From a virus: a stretch of DNA of 26,538 nucleotides. The stretch covers positions 1 to 26,538 of IMG/VR virus record IMGVR_UViG_3300021442_000731. One strand, given 5' to 3'. A program made the translations under genes and the position numbers. The notes under the pieces are model-generated. The model did no database searches, was not told the DNA's origin, and worked only from the letters and a program-made list of their open reading frames with translations. Below, piece after piece: positions 17,088 through 25,114 of the stretch; the stretch's first letter is position 1, and the number at the start of each line of letters is the position of its first letter.

Positions 17088-20000
17088 TTACCAGCCTTCA
17101 TTAGCAAGCTTATCCAAATAATCATAAACTTCATCTGCTTGAGCATTAATGTCTATTAAATAATCTTCGAATTTATTTCTACTAGCTTGTATTTTATCAT
17201 CCTGTGCTTTGGCTGCTTTTTTACCAATAGACAATTCAAAATCCCAAACATCATGAAAAGCAAGATTTACGGGTGGTGAATCTGCGCCACCTGTTTGAAT
17301 AATAGAATCAATTGCTATATGCTGATCATCAATAACTTCTTGAATATATTTTGTAAATGTTCCCTCAGTAAGAGTTACAATTAAAAGATCATCTTGTGAT
17401 ACACCAATAGCATTCCAAGTTTCAGCAATTTCTTCTTCTTCTTCTAATATCATTTCAACACCTCCACCACCAACAAACCCTGTTGATTCCGGAACTGTCC
17501 CATTTATTTCTATAATAGTTCCAACTGGATATTGTGTTGTAGTTCGAAATTTTCCTTCAGCAGCCTGACCAAAACGAGAACCTTGTTCATGTTTTGGTAA
17601 TGTTTTATATTCAGTCCCTGAAACAGTCATGAAAGTAGAAATAGTATTCGCCCTCGCTTTAAATTCTCGTAATCTATATCCTGGATGATAATAATGAGTA
17701 GCATTAGCATTATTTTCTGTTTTATACTTATAATCTGTGTCCCAATCGTCTTTCCGTAGGACTACATCATAAGGTAAAGCTTCTTCTAAATCAAGCTTGA
17801 ACGGTTCATCAAGAACAGCTACAGTTGTATTTGACAGATACTGAACAGTTCTTACTGAGTCTGATCCTGGATTACTAGGATCCATAATAGTGATTGTTGT
17901 ATTCTGTTTTACTTGTCTTTGACCTGCTTCAAAATCATCAACTTCGTCTACAAATTCACCTTTCAAAATTAATAATGATTTTCCTTTAGATCTTAAACTA
18001 CCAGGAATCACATCTGCATCTGGTGTTTCTAGAATCGTATTAATTTCTACTGTTATCAATATTTCATTAATTCTTTGTACCAATAAATCCAATTCATTTA
18101 AATCATTATCTCTCAATCCAATGAGTTCATAAAATACGGCTTCATTTGCGCCAGAAGATAAAAACTTGGGAGGGCTTTGAGTTGGATCCATTACCCCATA
18201 AAGAGGTACATCATTTATTTTTTTTCTTAAACTAGCAGCGCCGCCACCAGTACCATTTAACTTTTTTAAAATATCACCTAAAGCTTTTTTTGTTGCTTTT
18301 AAAAAATCTAATTTTGCTACTCTTAATTCTTCAGGAGTTCTAGGATCACCAACTATGACTTCTTCATCCTCTTCTCCAATAGATCCAGTTGATTTCCAAT
18401 ATACTGCATTAATAATATTTTTACCATCCCAATCTTTTATTAATGGTAATTCACCTGATGTACCATTTAATAAACATTCATAATTAACACCTTTATAATA
18501 TAATAAATCACCTGCATTATATGATTTTTCATCTTTAAAAATAGGTGTTGCTAATTCATCCATCTTCGCGGATTGTTTTTCTTCAGCTGGTGTTTGTTTT
18601 CTTAAACCTAATAATAATGCTAAAGCTTCAATAGATTTAATTAATGGGCCTCCTGTTGGGCCTCCACCTAAGAAACAAACACCGGCACAAAACTTTAATG
18701 CTTCTGGTGGTTTACGAGGCCCTCCAGCTGCTAACATTCTAGATCTAAATTCAGTTGTGCCACCTAATTTAGGGGCCAAATATAAAGTGTATATTCCGGC
18801 TGCAGGAATACCTATCGCAAATAATTCTAGAATTTCTGTAACTTCATTAGAAAATGCTTGAAGTTCATCCATTTTTGAATCTAAATATTTTATCATTGGT
18901 TCAATTGACTTCTTAGCACTTTGAACTGTTCCTTTCATTCCTCTAACGTGACCTTCAGTTCTGTCTAAAAGCGCGCCCATTGGAGGAATTAATTCTTCTA
19001 ATCTCTTCCCTCTCCAATCTGGTTTTTCAGGCTGGCCTCCATCATAAAATTCTTCAACTATTTTTCCAGCAACACAGATTCCGTCATCAATTTGGGCATA
19101 TTCACTTCCAGCTGGACTACCTGCAACGGATGGGTCCTCATCTCCGGACTTCTCCGCATATCCTCCATCGGCATATGTGATAGTGCTGGGTAATGGATAG
19201 CCTGTATCGTCTAGTTCAACAATATCTTTCTTTGTAGTTGGTAAAGCCTCAAAAACAATATCACCTTTTTTAAATTCGTCCCCTGAAGTAATATATTCAA
19301 TTTCTAATTCTTGTTGTTGATAGGGCACTAAATTTTTATTTACTCTAATTTGAGTATGTCTTTTTCTAATTTCGCTAGATGTTAATTCAATATTATGTGA
19401 ATCTGTCAAATGGGAAGGAGTTGTTAATTCCTGTATTATCATACTTTCAGTACTGATGACATTAATAACCCTCGCTTTTACACCTGCTCTATTATTCATC
19501 AAAATTTTTGGGGTTTTTTTCTGGTCCATAACATTAAACTGGCCCATTGTATCATCTTCTTCTTCATAGCCTCCACTCGCCCCACCTACATTCCCCGTGA
19601 CCACCCCCCCGACCGAGGTTGCTTTAATATTTTTATTACTTATCCAAGATACTTTTATAGTATGTTTCTTTTTGGCATTTTTAGTCCATATTGCCTTTAC
19701 ACTTTTTATTAATTTTTCAAAAGATTCTAAATCAATAAGTTTTTGAAAGGCTTCTAAAATCTCCATAAACTTATCAAAATCTGGCGCGCCAGCAATAATA
19801 ATAATTCCACCTACAGTTGCAGAAGGTGTAAATATTGGTCTGCCAGACAAATAATAATCTTCAGACATTACAGTGTCTGCAGAAATATCTTGGCGTCCAA
19901 CAATTTTAGGTGTATCATTTTCATCATCAAAAGACCTATCAATAGTTTGTAATATCCCACCAGGTGTAAGAGTTATTAATCCTAATGCCTGATTAATGTA

Positions 20001-20513
20001 TATAAAAGCATTTTCTGTGGTTAAATCAATATCACCATCAAATTTTTTGAACGTAGTATCTTCAACATATAATTGTTCGCCTGAATCAATATCTTTTGCT
20101 AACACATCAGTTCCCAGATTACTTGCTTTTGTTAGCTCAAAAGGCGGCTTCTTAGCCCTCGTTGCCTTTGCATAATATTTGCCACCTATAAATAATCCTC
20201 CTGTAACAGGGTGTCTTTGTAAAGTACTTTTAGCGTCAACTGATTCAGCGTGAACAGGCAAATAATAAAACCCTAATCCTCGTAAATCTTCTAATAATTT
20301 TAAAATTTCATCCAGAATTGCATCAATTGCGGCAAAAAGCGGATCTACAGTAGCAAGCAACAATGCTTTATTAATTTCGTAAACGTTTTTAATAAAAGCT
20401 GCATTCTCTTTATGAAGTTCTAAACCTTTTTGAGCGGCTTCAAAAAACCCTTTTAAATGTGATATATCACCTAGGGTTTGGGAAGACCATTGATCAGCTT
20501 GTTCGTCCGCCAT
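17088..20513 (-). CDS. Unrecognised large baseplate-associated structural protein (1141 aa)
   Basis: No T4 counterpart that I recognise. Large proteins beside gp5 with a similar N-terminal pattern (hydrophobic helix, then L.DLR..G.YYLP) occur in marine T4-like phages, as I recall them. Residues about 15-75 are helical (NAAFIKNVYEINKALLLATV then ILDEILKLLEDLRGLGFYYL). A Gly-rich linker near residue 300 (SVGGVVTGNVGGASGGYEEE) is encoded by a G-rich tract. Residues about 510-600 combine a helical RTEGHVRGMKGTVQSAKKSI segment with an apolar FAIGIPAAGIYTLYLAP, and about 657-710 resemble a carbohydrate-binding module (SYNAGDLLYYKGVNYECL with later Trp). The C-terminus is again helical. The ATG follows an AGGGA ribosome site and overlaps the small upstream gene by 20 bases. 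Between spike and wedge genes, it may bridge hub and wedge or touch the cell surface; this is speculation. Confidence 0.75.
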   Translation of the reverse strand: MADEQADQWSSQTLGDISHLKGFFEAAQKGLELHKENAAFIKNVYEINKALLLATVDPLFAAIDAILDEILKLLEDLRGLGFYYLPVHAESVDAKSTLQRHPVTGGLFIGGKYYAKATRAKKPPFELTKASNLGTDVLAKDIDSGEQLYVEDTTFKKFDGDIDLTTENAFIYINQALGLITLTPGGILQTIDRSFDDENDTPKIVGRQDISADTVMSEDYYLSGRPIFTPSATVGGIIIIAGAPDFDKFMEILEAFQKLIDLESFEKLIKSVKAIWTKNAKKKHTIKVSWISNKNIKATSVGGVVTGNVGGASGGYEEEDDTMGQFNVMDQKKTPKILMNNRAGVKARVINVISTESMIIQELTTPSHLTDSHNIELTSSEIRKRHTQIRVNKNLVPYQQQELEIEYITSGDEFKKGDIVFEALPTTKKDIVELDDTGYPLPSTITYADGGYAEKSGDEDPSVAGSPAGSEYAQIDDGICVAGKIVEEFYDGGQPEKPDWRGKRLEELIPPMGALLDRTEGHVRGMKGTVQSAKKSIEPMIKYLDSKMDELQAFSNEVTEILELFAIGIPAAGIYTLYLAPKLGGTTEFRSRMLAAGGPRKPPEALKFCAGVCFLGGGPTGGPLIKSIEALALLLGLRKQTPAEEKQSAKMDELATPIFKDEKSYNAGDLLYYKGVNYECLLNGTSGELPLIKDWDGKNIINAVYWKSTGSIGEEDEEVIVGDPRTPEELRVAKLDFLKATKKALGDILKKLNGTGGGAASLRKKINDVPLYGVMDPTQSPPKFLSSGANEAVFYELIGLRDNDLNELDLLVQRINEILITVEINTILETPDADVIPGSLRSKGKSLLILKGEFVDEVDDFEAGQRQVKQNTTITIMDPSNPGSDSVRTVQYLSNTTVAVLDEPFKLDLEEALPYDVVLRKDDWDTDYKYKTENNANATHYYHPGYRLREFKARANTISTFMTVSGTEYKTLPKHEQGSRFGQAAEGKFRTTTQYPVGTIIEINGTVPESTGFVGGGGVEMILEEEEEIAETWNAIGVSQDDLLIVTLTEGTFTKYIQEVIDDQHIAIDSIIQTGGADSPPVNLAFHDVWDFELSIGKKAAKAQDDKIQASRNKFEDYLIDINAQADEVYDYLDKLANEGW

Positions 20514-20673
20514 CTTTTCCCTTTTGATGTTCTATCAATGTATTTTTTACTCGTGTCATTAATTTATTTTCTAATTCTATTAATCTTTGTGTTTTTCTCA
20601 TTAATTCAAACAACTTGGGGTGTGGAACAAATCTATCTGGTTGTTGCCATTCTTCTTCTTTTTGATCTTTCAT
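20494..20673 (-). CDS. Small coiled-coil protein downstream of gp5 (59 aa)
   Basis: A short gene that fills the only space between gp5 and the 1141-residue gene. The ATG at 20671-20673 comes 1 base after the gp5 stop (TAATATG) and the TGA stop at 20494-20496 overlaps the next gene by 20 bases, the typical arrangement of a real coupled gene. The protein starts MKDQKEEEWQQPDRFVPHPK, then has an amphipathic helix with leucines and methionines in heptad-like spacing (LFELMRKTQRLIELENKLM) and a basic tail. There is no strong ribosome site of its own, so it probably relies on ribosomes finishing gp5. I do not recognise a family. A small coiled-coil partner or chaperone for spike or baseplate assembly is possible but not shown. 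Confidence 0.6.
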   Translation of the reverse strand: MKDQKEEEWQQPDRFVPHPKLFELMRKTQRLIELENKLMTRVKNTLIEHQKGKDGGRTS

Positions 20674-20674
20674 A

Positions 20675-22711
20675 TTAGTCTGCCATTAATGCATTTAAAT
20701 TTGCTTGATCTTCAACAATAGATGTATACCAATCTTCAGTTACATTTGGTAATGTTTTATTCAAAACCGGAGGCCCGGTTGGCCCCAGATCCATATATCC
20801 ATGTGTATGATCGCCCATTACTTTATAAAGTGTAGCTATAATATTTCTTAAAGAAGTTACATCATTCTTTATAGAAATTAATCCTGTAGCATCTATTGCT
20901 ATTGCGCCCCCTGCTGCAGTTTCCAACGTAAAAGTACTTCCTGCTCCCATAGCTGAAAGAAGAATACTAGAACCACCTTTATCACTATTTGCTAGTGAAA
21001 TTTCACCTGTTTCATTTTTTATCGTAAGAGATCCAAATAGTGAAAATAATTCTATATCAGCACTGATTTTATCATCTGCCGGCATCATTGCCAAATAACC
21101 GCCAGCCGAAGTCTTTGCGGCAGACGGACTAAACGCCGGTAATTCATTCATTTGTATCATAATGCCGCCAGAGTTTTTTACATCTGCACTTCTTATATCA
21201 ATAACTCCATTTTGAACCGAAACTTGTTTGCCGTATATTTTCCCTTGGTTCATTACATTTAATCCAGTAATTACTTCTTCTGAACCATGAGATATATTTT
21301 GTTGAAAACTTTGGGCCGCCATAGACATGCTGCCCATTGCATTCATGGCCAATGTACCAGCATTTAATGTTTGGGTTCCATCTACATTTTCTTCTCTATC
21401 TCCAGCAACCTTTGTTGCTTGCCCTGACTTAGCTCCAGGATCAGAAGGATTTAAACTAGGATTTTCATTTGGTGTTTGTCCTTGTTCAACTTTCGGTGCA
21501 TTGAGTTTAATAGATTCTTTAGCATTAAATTCAATTCGTTTAGCATTAACAAATGTTACCCCATTTCTAGTATACATTTCAATATTACCATCTTCAGCTT
21601 CTAAATGTACATCTCCTCTTCCGCATACTCTTAACCAATAATCTTCTGAACCACCTTTTGAGGCAACAGCTAATTCATATCCATAATCTACAGATTCATA
21701 TTTATTACCGCCTATTTGATCATACCTATCCCTCATAACACAAGACCACATATCTCTATTTGCTTTATCAACAACATCACCTGTTGGTCCCATTTCTTTG
21801 TAGGAACCCGTTCTATGCATCCAATGCAATCTTTCAGAGGTTGGTGTATCATCTATTTCTATAACATGACCACTCTCGGATTGATGAACATGGTTATAAG
21901 GATACGTTGCATCATAAGGTGATTCCGGTTCTCTAAAATATGGCGATCGACCTAAGGGCTCCGGTTGGCTTGGTTTAGAGAACTTTCCTAATGTCGGCAT
22001 TCGAACATCTTTTTTAAGTTGAAGAGGGGAATCAGCATTTCCAATTATCTGAATTGAACCTGGTTCGGTGCCCGGCTTTACTCTATTCATAAGTTTAGCT
22101 GATGCATCCGCAAACCCTCTTGCCAACCTAGGTGTAGTAGGTTCATTTAAAAATCTTATATTAGGAAAATTATAAGCAAAATCCCAAATCTCTTTATCCT
22201 CGTGCTTTTTCGGATCATCTGTGCGCTCAGTGATCTTAACACCATTATTCATATCTAATTCAATTTTTAAAGGAAATTGAGGAATATCTGTAAATTCGAC
22301 TTCCGCTTCAATAATTTCACCAGTATCTTCGTCGATCTGAAATGGTTTGGGATTCCAAGTTCGTGGATCATTAAACCCATCCCGTGGATCACACGCTTTA
22401 TCAGGTCTTCCTGGTAATGTCCCTAGCATAATAGGATCTGATGCATCTTCTCCATCTTTGAAAAACGCTAAAACCCAAGTTCCTTCAACTGGACCAGTTG
22501 GACTTGTCCCAACTTGAGTTTGAGAAGCAGAAGTAAGTGGCATTAAAGGAAAAGACCAAGGCAATGTCGATGTTGGTAATTCTAATTTATCTCTCGTGTG
22601 CCAGCCTAAATATCTTACTCGACATCTTCCCATATATAGAGGATCATATCTATCTTCAACGACGCCAACTGCCCAAATAAAGCCTTCACGGCCCATAAAA
22701 TTTGTTTCCAT
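20675..22711 (-). CDS. 5: Baseplate hub spike protein gp5, without lysozyme domain (678 aa)
   Basis: Central spike below the tail tube. Residues 1-115 form the gp5 OB-fold domain: FIWAVGVVEDRYDPLYMGRC, RVRYLGWHT, PTSTLPWSFPLMP, then GPVEGTWVLAFFKDG and IMLGTLPG. From about residue 273 the sequence changes to the VgrG-like beta-helix pattern (SGHVIEIDDTPTSERLHWMH, then GDVHLEAEDGNIEMYTRNG and NAKRIEFNAKESIKLNAPKV). T4 gp5 (575 residues) has a lysozyme domain between these parts; here residues 115-270 show no lysozyme-like segment and no Glu/Asp/Thr catalytic pattern, so the spike would pierce without cutting peptidoglycan. The C-terminus continues as a Gly/Ser-rich helix to a short tail. The ATG is 4 bases after the hub gene stop with a TAGGA ribosome site over that stop. 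Confidence 0.92.
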   Translation of the reverse strand: METNFMGREGFIWAVGVVEDRYDPLYMGRCRVRYLGWHTRDKLELPTSTLPWSFPLMPLTSASQTQVGTSPTGPVEGTWVLAFFKDGEDASDPIMLGTLPGRPDKACDPRDGFNDPRTWNPKPFQIDEDTGEIIEAEVEFTDIPQFPLKIELDMNNGVKITERTDDPKKHEDKEIWDFAYNFPNIRFLNEPTTPRLARGFADASAKLMNRVKPGTEPGSIQIIGNADSPLQLKKDVRMPTLGKFSKPSQPEPLGRSPYFREPESPYDATYPYNHVHQSESGHVIEIDDTPTSERLHWMHRTGSYKEMGPTGDVVDKANRDMWSCVMRDRYDQIGGNKYESVDYGYELAVASKGGSEDYWLRVCGRGDVHLEAEDGNIEMYTRNGVTFVNAKRIEFNAKESIKLNAPKVEQGQTPNENPSLNPSDPGAKSGQATKVAGDREENVDGTQTLNAGTLAMNAMGSMSMAAQSFQQNISHGSEEVITGLNVMNQGKIYGKQVSVQNGVIDIRSADVKNSGGIMIQMNELPAFSPSAAKTSAGGYLAMMPADDKISADIELFSLFGSLTIKNETGEISLANSDKGGSSILLSAMGAGSTFTLETAAGGAIAIDATGLISIKNDVTSLRNIIATLYKVMGDHTHGYMDLGPTGPPVLNKTLPNVTEDWYTSIVEDQANLNALMAD

Positions 22712-22715
22712 TATC

Positions 22716-24548
22716 CTACTCTATATTCGACATTGCGTCAAGATCTTGTTTAGTAATATTCTCATTCGAGCTAACTGGGTCCGGGGTTTTATCCCCAAGC
22801 CGCGATGCTAGAATTTCTTCTTTACTAGTGTTATTCCCGCTTTTGTTCGTATTTAATCTTTGATCAAATGCAGGTAAATCATGATCCCATGAATCTTTTC
22901 TAATTTGAACATCCATTGTATATTTCATCATGTTAAAATTGTGTTTAATTTTTGTTATCAAATATCTGCCGCTTAAAAACTTATCATATTGGCCTGTTTC
23001 CGGATCCACATCACCGGCTCCGATTTTCTGAAGATTAAAAGAAGGGGCAAAAAAACTTATAATTTCTCCAACTCTTAATGAAGAATCTCCATTCAGTTTA
23101 AGAGTAAGTTTAATATTATCTAACTGTTGTAATTGTGAATCTCTTAATTGTTTTCTTCTTTCAAGATTACTTTCTTTTATACCAGCTTCCTTTCCGCCAC
23201 CAGCCGATTTTCTATTTTTTTCATAAAGATAACTATGATTAAAATCTGTTGCCATAAATTTTATCTTAGCAGCTTCTCCCCCAGAATTATCATTTAAAAG
23301 ATCATTTTTATCTGAACATAATTTCCCGGCTGAATGTGATTGAGATAATGATAAAGTTAAATCTGGTATTTTCTTTTTTGAGATCTCCGCCGGAGGGTGA
23401 TGACTAGATGTGGTGGTCATGCCATCAGGACTTTCTGTTTCAGTATTCGGATCTTTTTCAATATAACGATACCCTGTAATTTCATATCGCATTCGAGTCA
23501 TATCATGTGTTATCAATTTTGATGCGTACATGCCTTCCCGTAAATTATCAACAATATCGAAAAGACCATCAACTTCCCATTCTAGTACTCTATTTGTTAT
23601 ATCGCCTGGCTTATTTGGATGCATTATTGGTTCTGGTGTTGCATAAACTTCTCTTTTACCCTTTTGTCGGTTCATTATAGATTCTAAACTTTCAAATCTA
23701 AACGCGGAAAATGTTTCATAAAACATATATAAAGCTCCGCCAGTTTGTTTTTCTTCTGCTCCACCTTCATCTGCATTTTCAGATTCAGGTTCATTTTTTG
23801 ATAATGCCTTTTCAGCTAAGTCAGCAAAAACTTCAAACGGTTTTTTAAAAGGAAACGAAATATTCTGTATATCAGTAGTTGGTTCAATTATTAATGGTTT
23901 AACTTGCTGCGAACCGCAATAACTAAGATAATCTGATTGTAATGGCCAAATAATATCATTTTTATAGATGTCTCTAATAACTTCATCAATAGTAGTATTT
24001 GTATATCCTCTACTAATTCGAGTTTTTTCATTAATAATTGCCTCTACAGAACAGCAATGTAAAACATATTTTTTTACTCTTTCAGAAGTTGACACTATAG
24101 CTGATGTTGATGTTACTCTAAAAACCTTATCAAGAACAGAATCCCATTTCTTATAGTCTTTATCCGCCGTGTTATCGCCCTCGCCGGCCGTCACACCTTG
24201 TGTTGATGCTACAATATGAATAAATTCTTCACCAATGATAGGAATTATTTCTCTCAACCCAAATGATTCAACTATAGCAACATCCATTAACAAATAAGGT
24301 TTAGAAATATCCTCATAAAGAGATATAGTATCGAATATTGGTATTATATTGATCACTGCACCTTTGGCGCTATCGCCGCTAGTGATATGAGGGGACATAA
24401 TATCTAATGTATCAACAATATAATCACCGGTGCTCCGCGTCTCCGGTTCTTTGGAACTGCCGGGATCCAATGGTGATGTTGATGGAGTTCTATCTCTAAC
24501 ATCCCAAGCAGGCAAATTTTGACCAGCGCTGGTTGTTTCATCTGGCAT
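22716..24548 (-). CDS. Baseplate hub protein, probably gp27-like (610 aa)
   Basis: Probably the hub ring that holds the gp5 spike, as gp27 does in T4; it lies directly before gp5. Evidence is a pattern common to hub proteins of this fold: NIIPIFDTISLYEDISKPYL, then DVAIVESFGLREIIPIIGEE (residues 67-108), and a C-terminal segment near 518-550 (SGRYLITKIKHNFNMMKYTM followed by a DVQIRKDSWD strand) as in VgrG-type late-control proteins. It is longer than T4 gp27 (391), with a Pro/Ser/Thr-rich N-terminal tail of about 40 residues and an acidic Glu-rich loop (residues about 245-270). Identity with gp27 is by position and pattern, not by close similarity. The ATG at 24546-24548 is 8 bases after gp53; the ribosome site is weak. 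The stop is TAG. Confidence 0.65.
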   Translation of the reverse strand: MPDETTSAGQNLPAWDVRDRTPSTSPLDPGSSKEPETRSTGDYIVDTLDIMSPHITSGDSAKGAVINIIPIFDTISLYEDISKPYLLMDVAIVESFGLREIIPIIGEEFIHIVASTQGVTAGEGDNTADKDYKKWDSVLDKVFRVTSTSAIVSTSERVKKYVLHCCSVEAIINEKTRISRGYTNTTIDEVIRDIYKNDIIWPLQSDYLSYCGSQQVKPLIIEPTTDIQNISFPFKKPFEVFADLAEKALSKNEPESENADEGGAEEKQTGGALYMFYETFSAFRFESLESIMNRQKGKREVYATPEPIMHPNKPGDITNRVLEWEVDGLFDIVDNLREGMYASKLITHDMTRMRYEITGYRYIEKDPNTETESPDGMTTTSSHHPPAEISKKKIPDLTLSLSQSHSAGKLCSDKNDLLNDNSGGEAAKIKFMATDFNHSYLYEKNRKSAGGGKEAGIKESNLERRKQLRDSQLQQLDNIKLTLKLNGDSSLRVGEIISFFAPSFNLQKIGAGDVDPETGQYDKFLSGRYLITKIKHNFNMMKYTMDVQIRKDSWDHDLPAFDQRLNTNKSGNNTSKEEILASRLGDKTPDPVSSNENITKQDLDAMSNIE

Positions 24549-24556
24549 ATCGTAAA

Positions 24557-25114
24557 TTATCCGTATCGTTTAGATTGTGCTTCTTTAAAAATACTTTCAA
24601 TATATTGAAGGTCAATTACTTTAATATTTCTATTTCTTTCATTTATTTGAAATTCGTGATCATATTTTGTTATTCGTGATCGAACCGTATCTGACAAAAC
24701 ATTCCATGTTTCATAATCAACTACAACTTTTATCTCTTTTTCAGTATCTGTTTTCGCTTGAATAATTTGATGATATTCATGAATTATTTTTCTTGCGCGT
24801 TCTGCAGATCCATATTTACTTTGAAGCAATTTTCTAAAATCTTGTGAACTCAAAGGCCAATCAAAATAAGGATTAAACATCCTATTTGCTAAAAATATAA
24901 CCCAATCATATTTAACATTACCATAAAGCATATATGATGTTATATCTGGTCTTTCAGTATCACCAATAGTATGTTGATCAAACTGTATACCTTTATCTAT
25001 AACATTTTGTTTTATTAAATTTCTAACAAATATATTAACAGCAGTAGATGTATCTAAATATTTACTTTTTGTTATATTATATTCAACTTTTGGTAGATAA
25101 GAAAAATATGACAT
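24557..25114 (-). CDS. 53: Baseplate wedge protein gp53 (185 aa)
   Basis: Wedge protein; in T4 gp53 joins wedges around the hub and contacts gp6 and gp25. Length is near T4 gp53 (196). The N-terminus MSYFSYLPKVEYNI and the core IGDTERPDITSYMLYGNVKY (50-69), DWVIFLANRMFNPYFDWPLS (70-89) contain the family's E-R-P, L-Y-G and W-P-L positions. The C-terminal half is helical and charged. The ATG shares one base with the stop of the preceding tail-tube cap gene (TAATG), and an AAGGA ribosome site lies 6 bases upstream, inside that gene. In T4, gene 53 also lies between 4 and 5, so local order is partly kept, except that gp4 is on the opposite strand here. Confidence 0.93.
   Translation of the reverse strand: MSYFSYLPKVEYNITKSKYLDTSTAVNIFVRNLIKQNVIDKGIQFDQHTIGDTERPDITSYMLYGNVKYDWVIFLANRMFNPYFDWPLSSQDFRKLLQSKYGSAERARKIIHEYHQIIQAKTDTEKEIKVVVDYETWNVLSDTVRSRITKYDHEFQINERNRNIKVIDLQYIESIFKEAQSKRYG

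Noticed and set aside
4854-19790. Two GGCGCGCC octamers (4854-4861 and 19783-19790, the second inside a 12-base palindrome) in AT-rich DNA.
   Set aside because: They are rarer than expected by base composition, but both fall in frame in ordinary coding sequence, far apart, with no shared neighbours, so there is no sign of a site with a function.
20180-20200. Plus-strand TATAAATA inside the 1141-residue gene.
   Set aside because: Antisense to the gene, no plus-strand gene follows it, and chance explains it.
21890-22380. A lysozyme domain between the OB-fold and beta-helix of gp5.
   Set aside because: Read through residues 110-273 without finding a lysozyme-like catalytic pattern.
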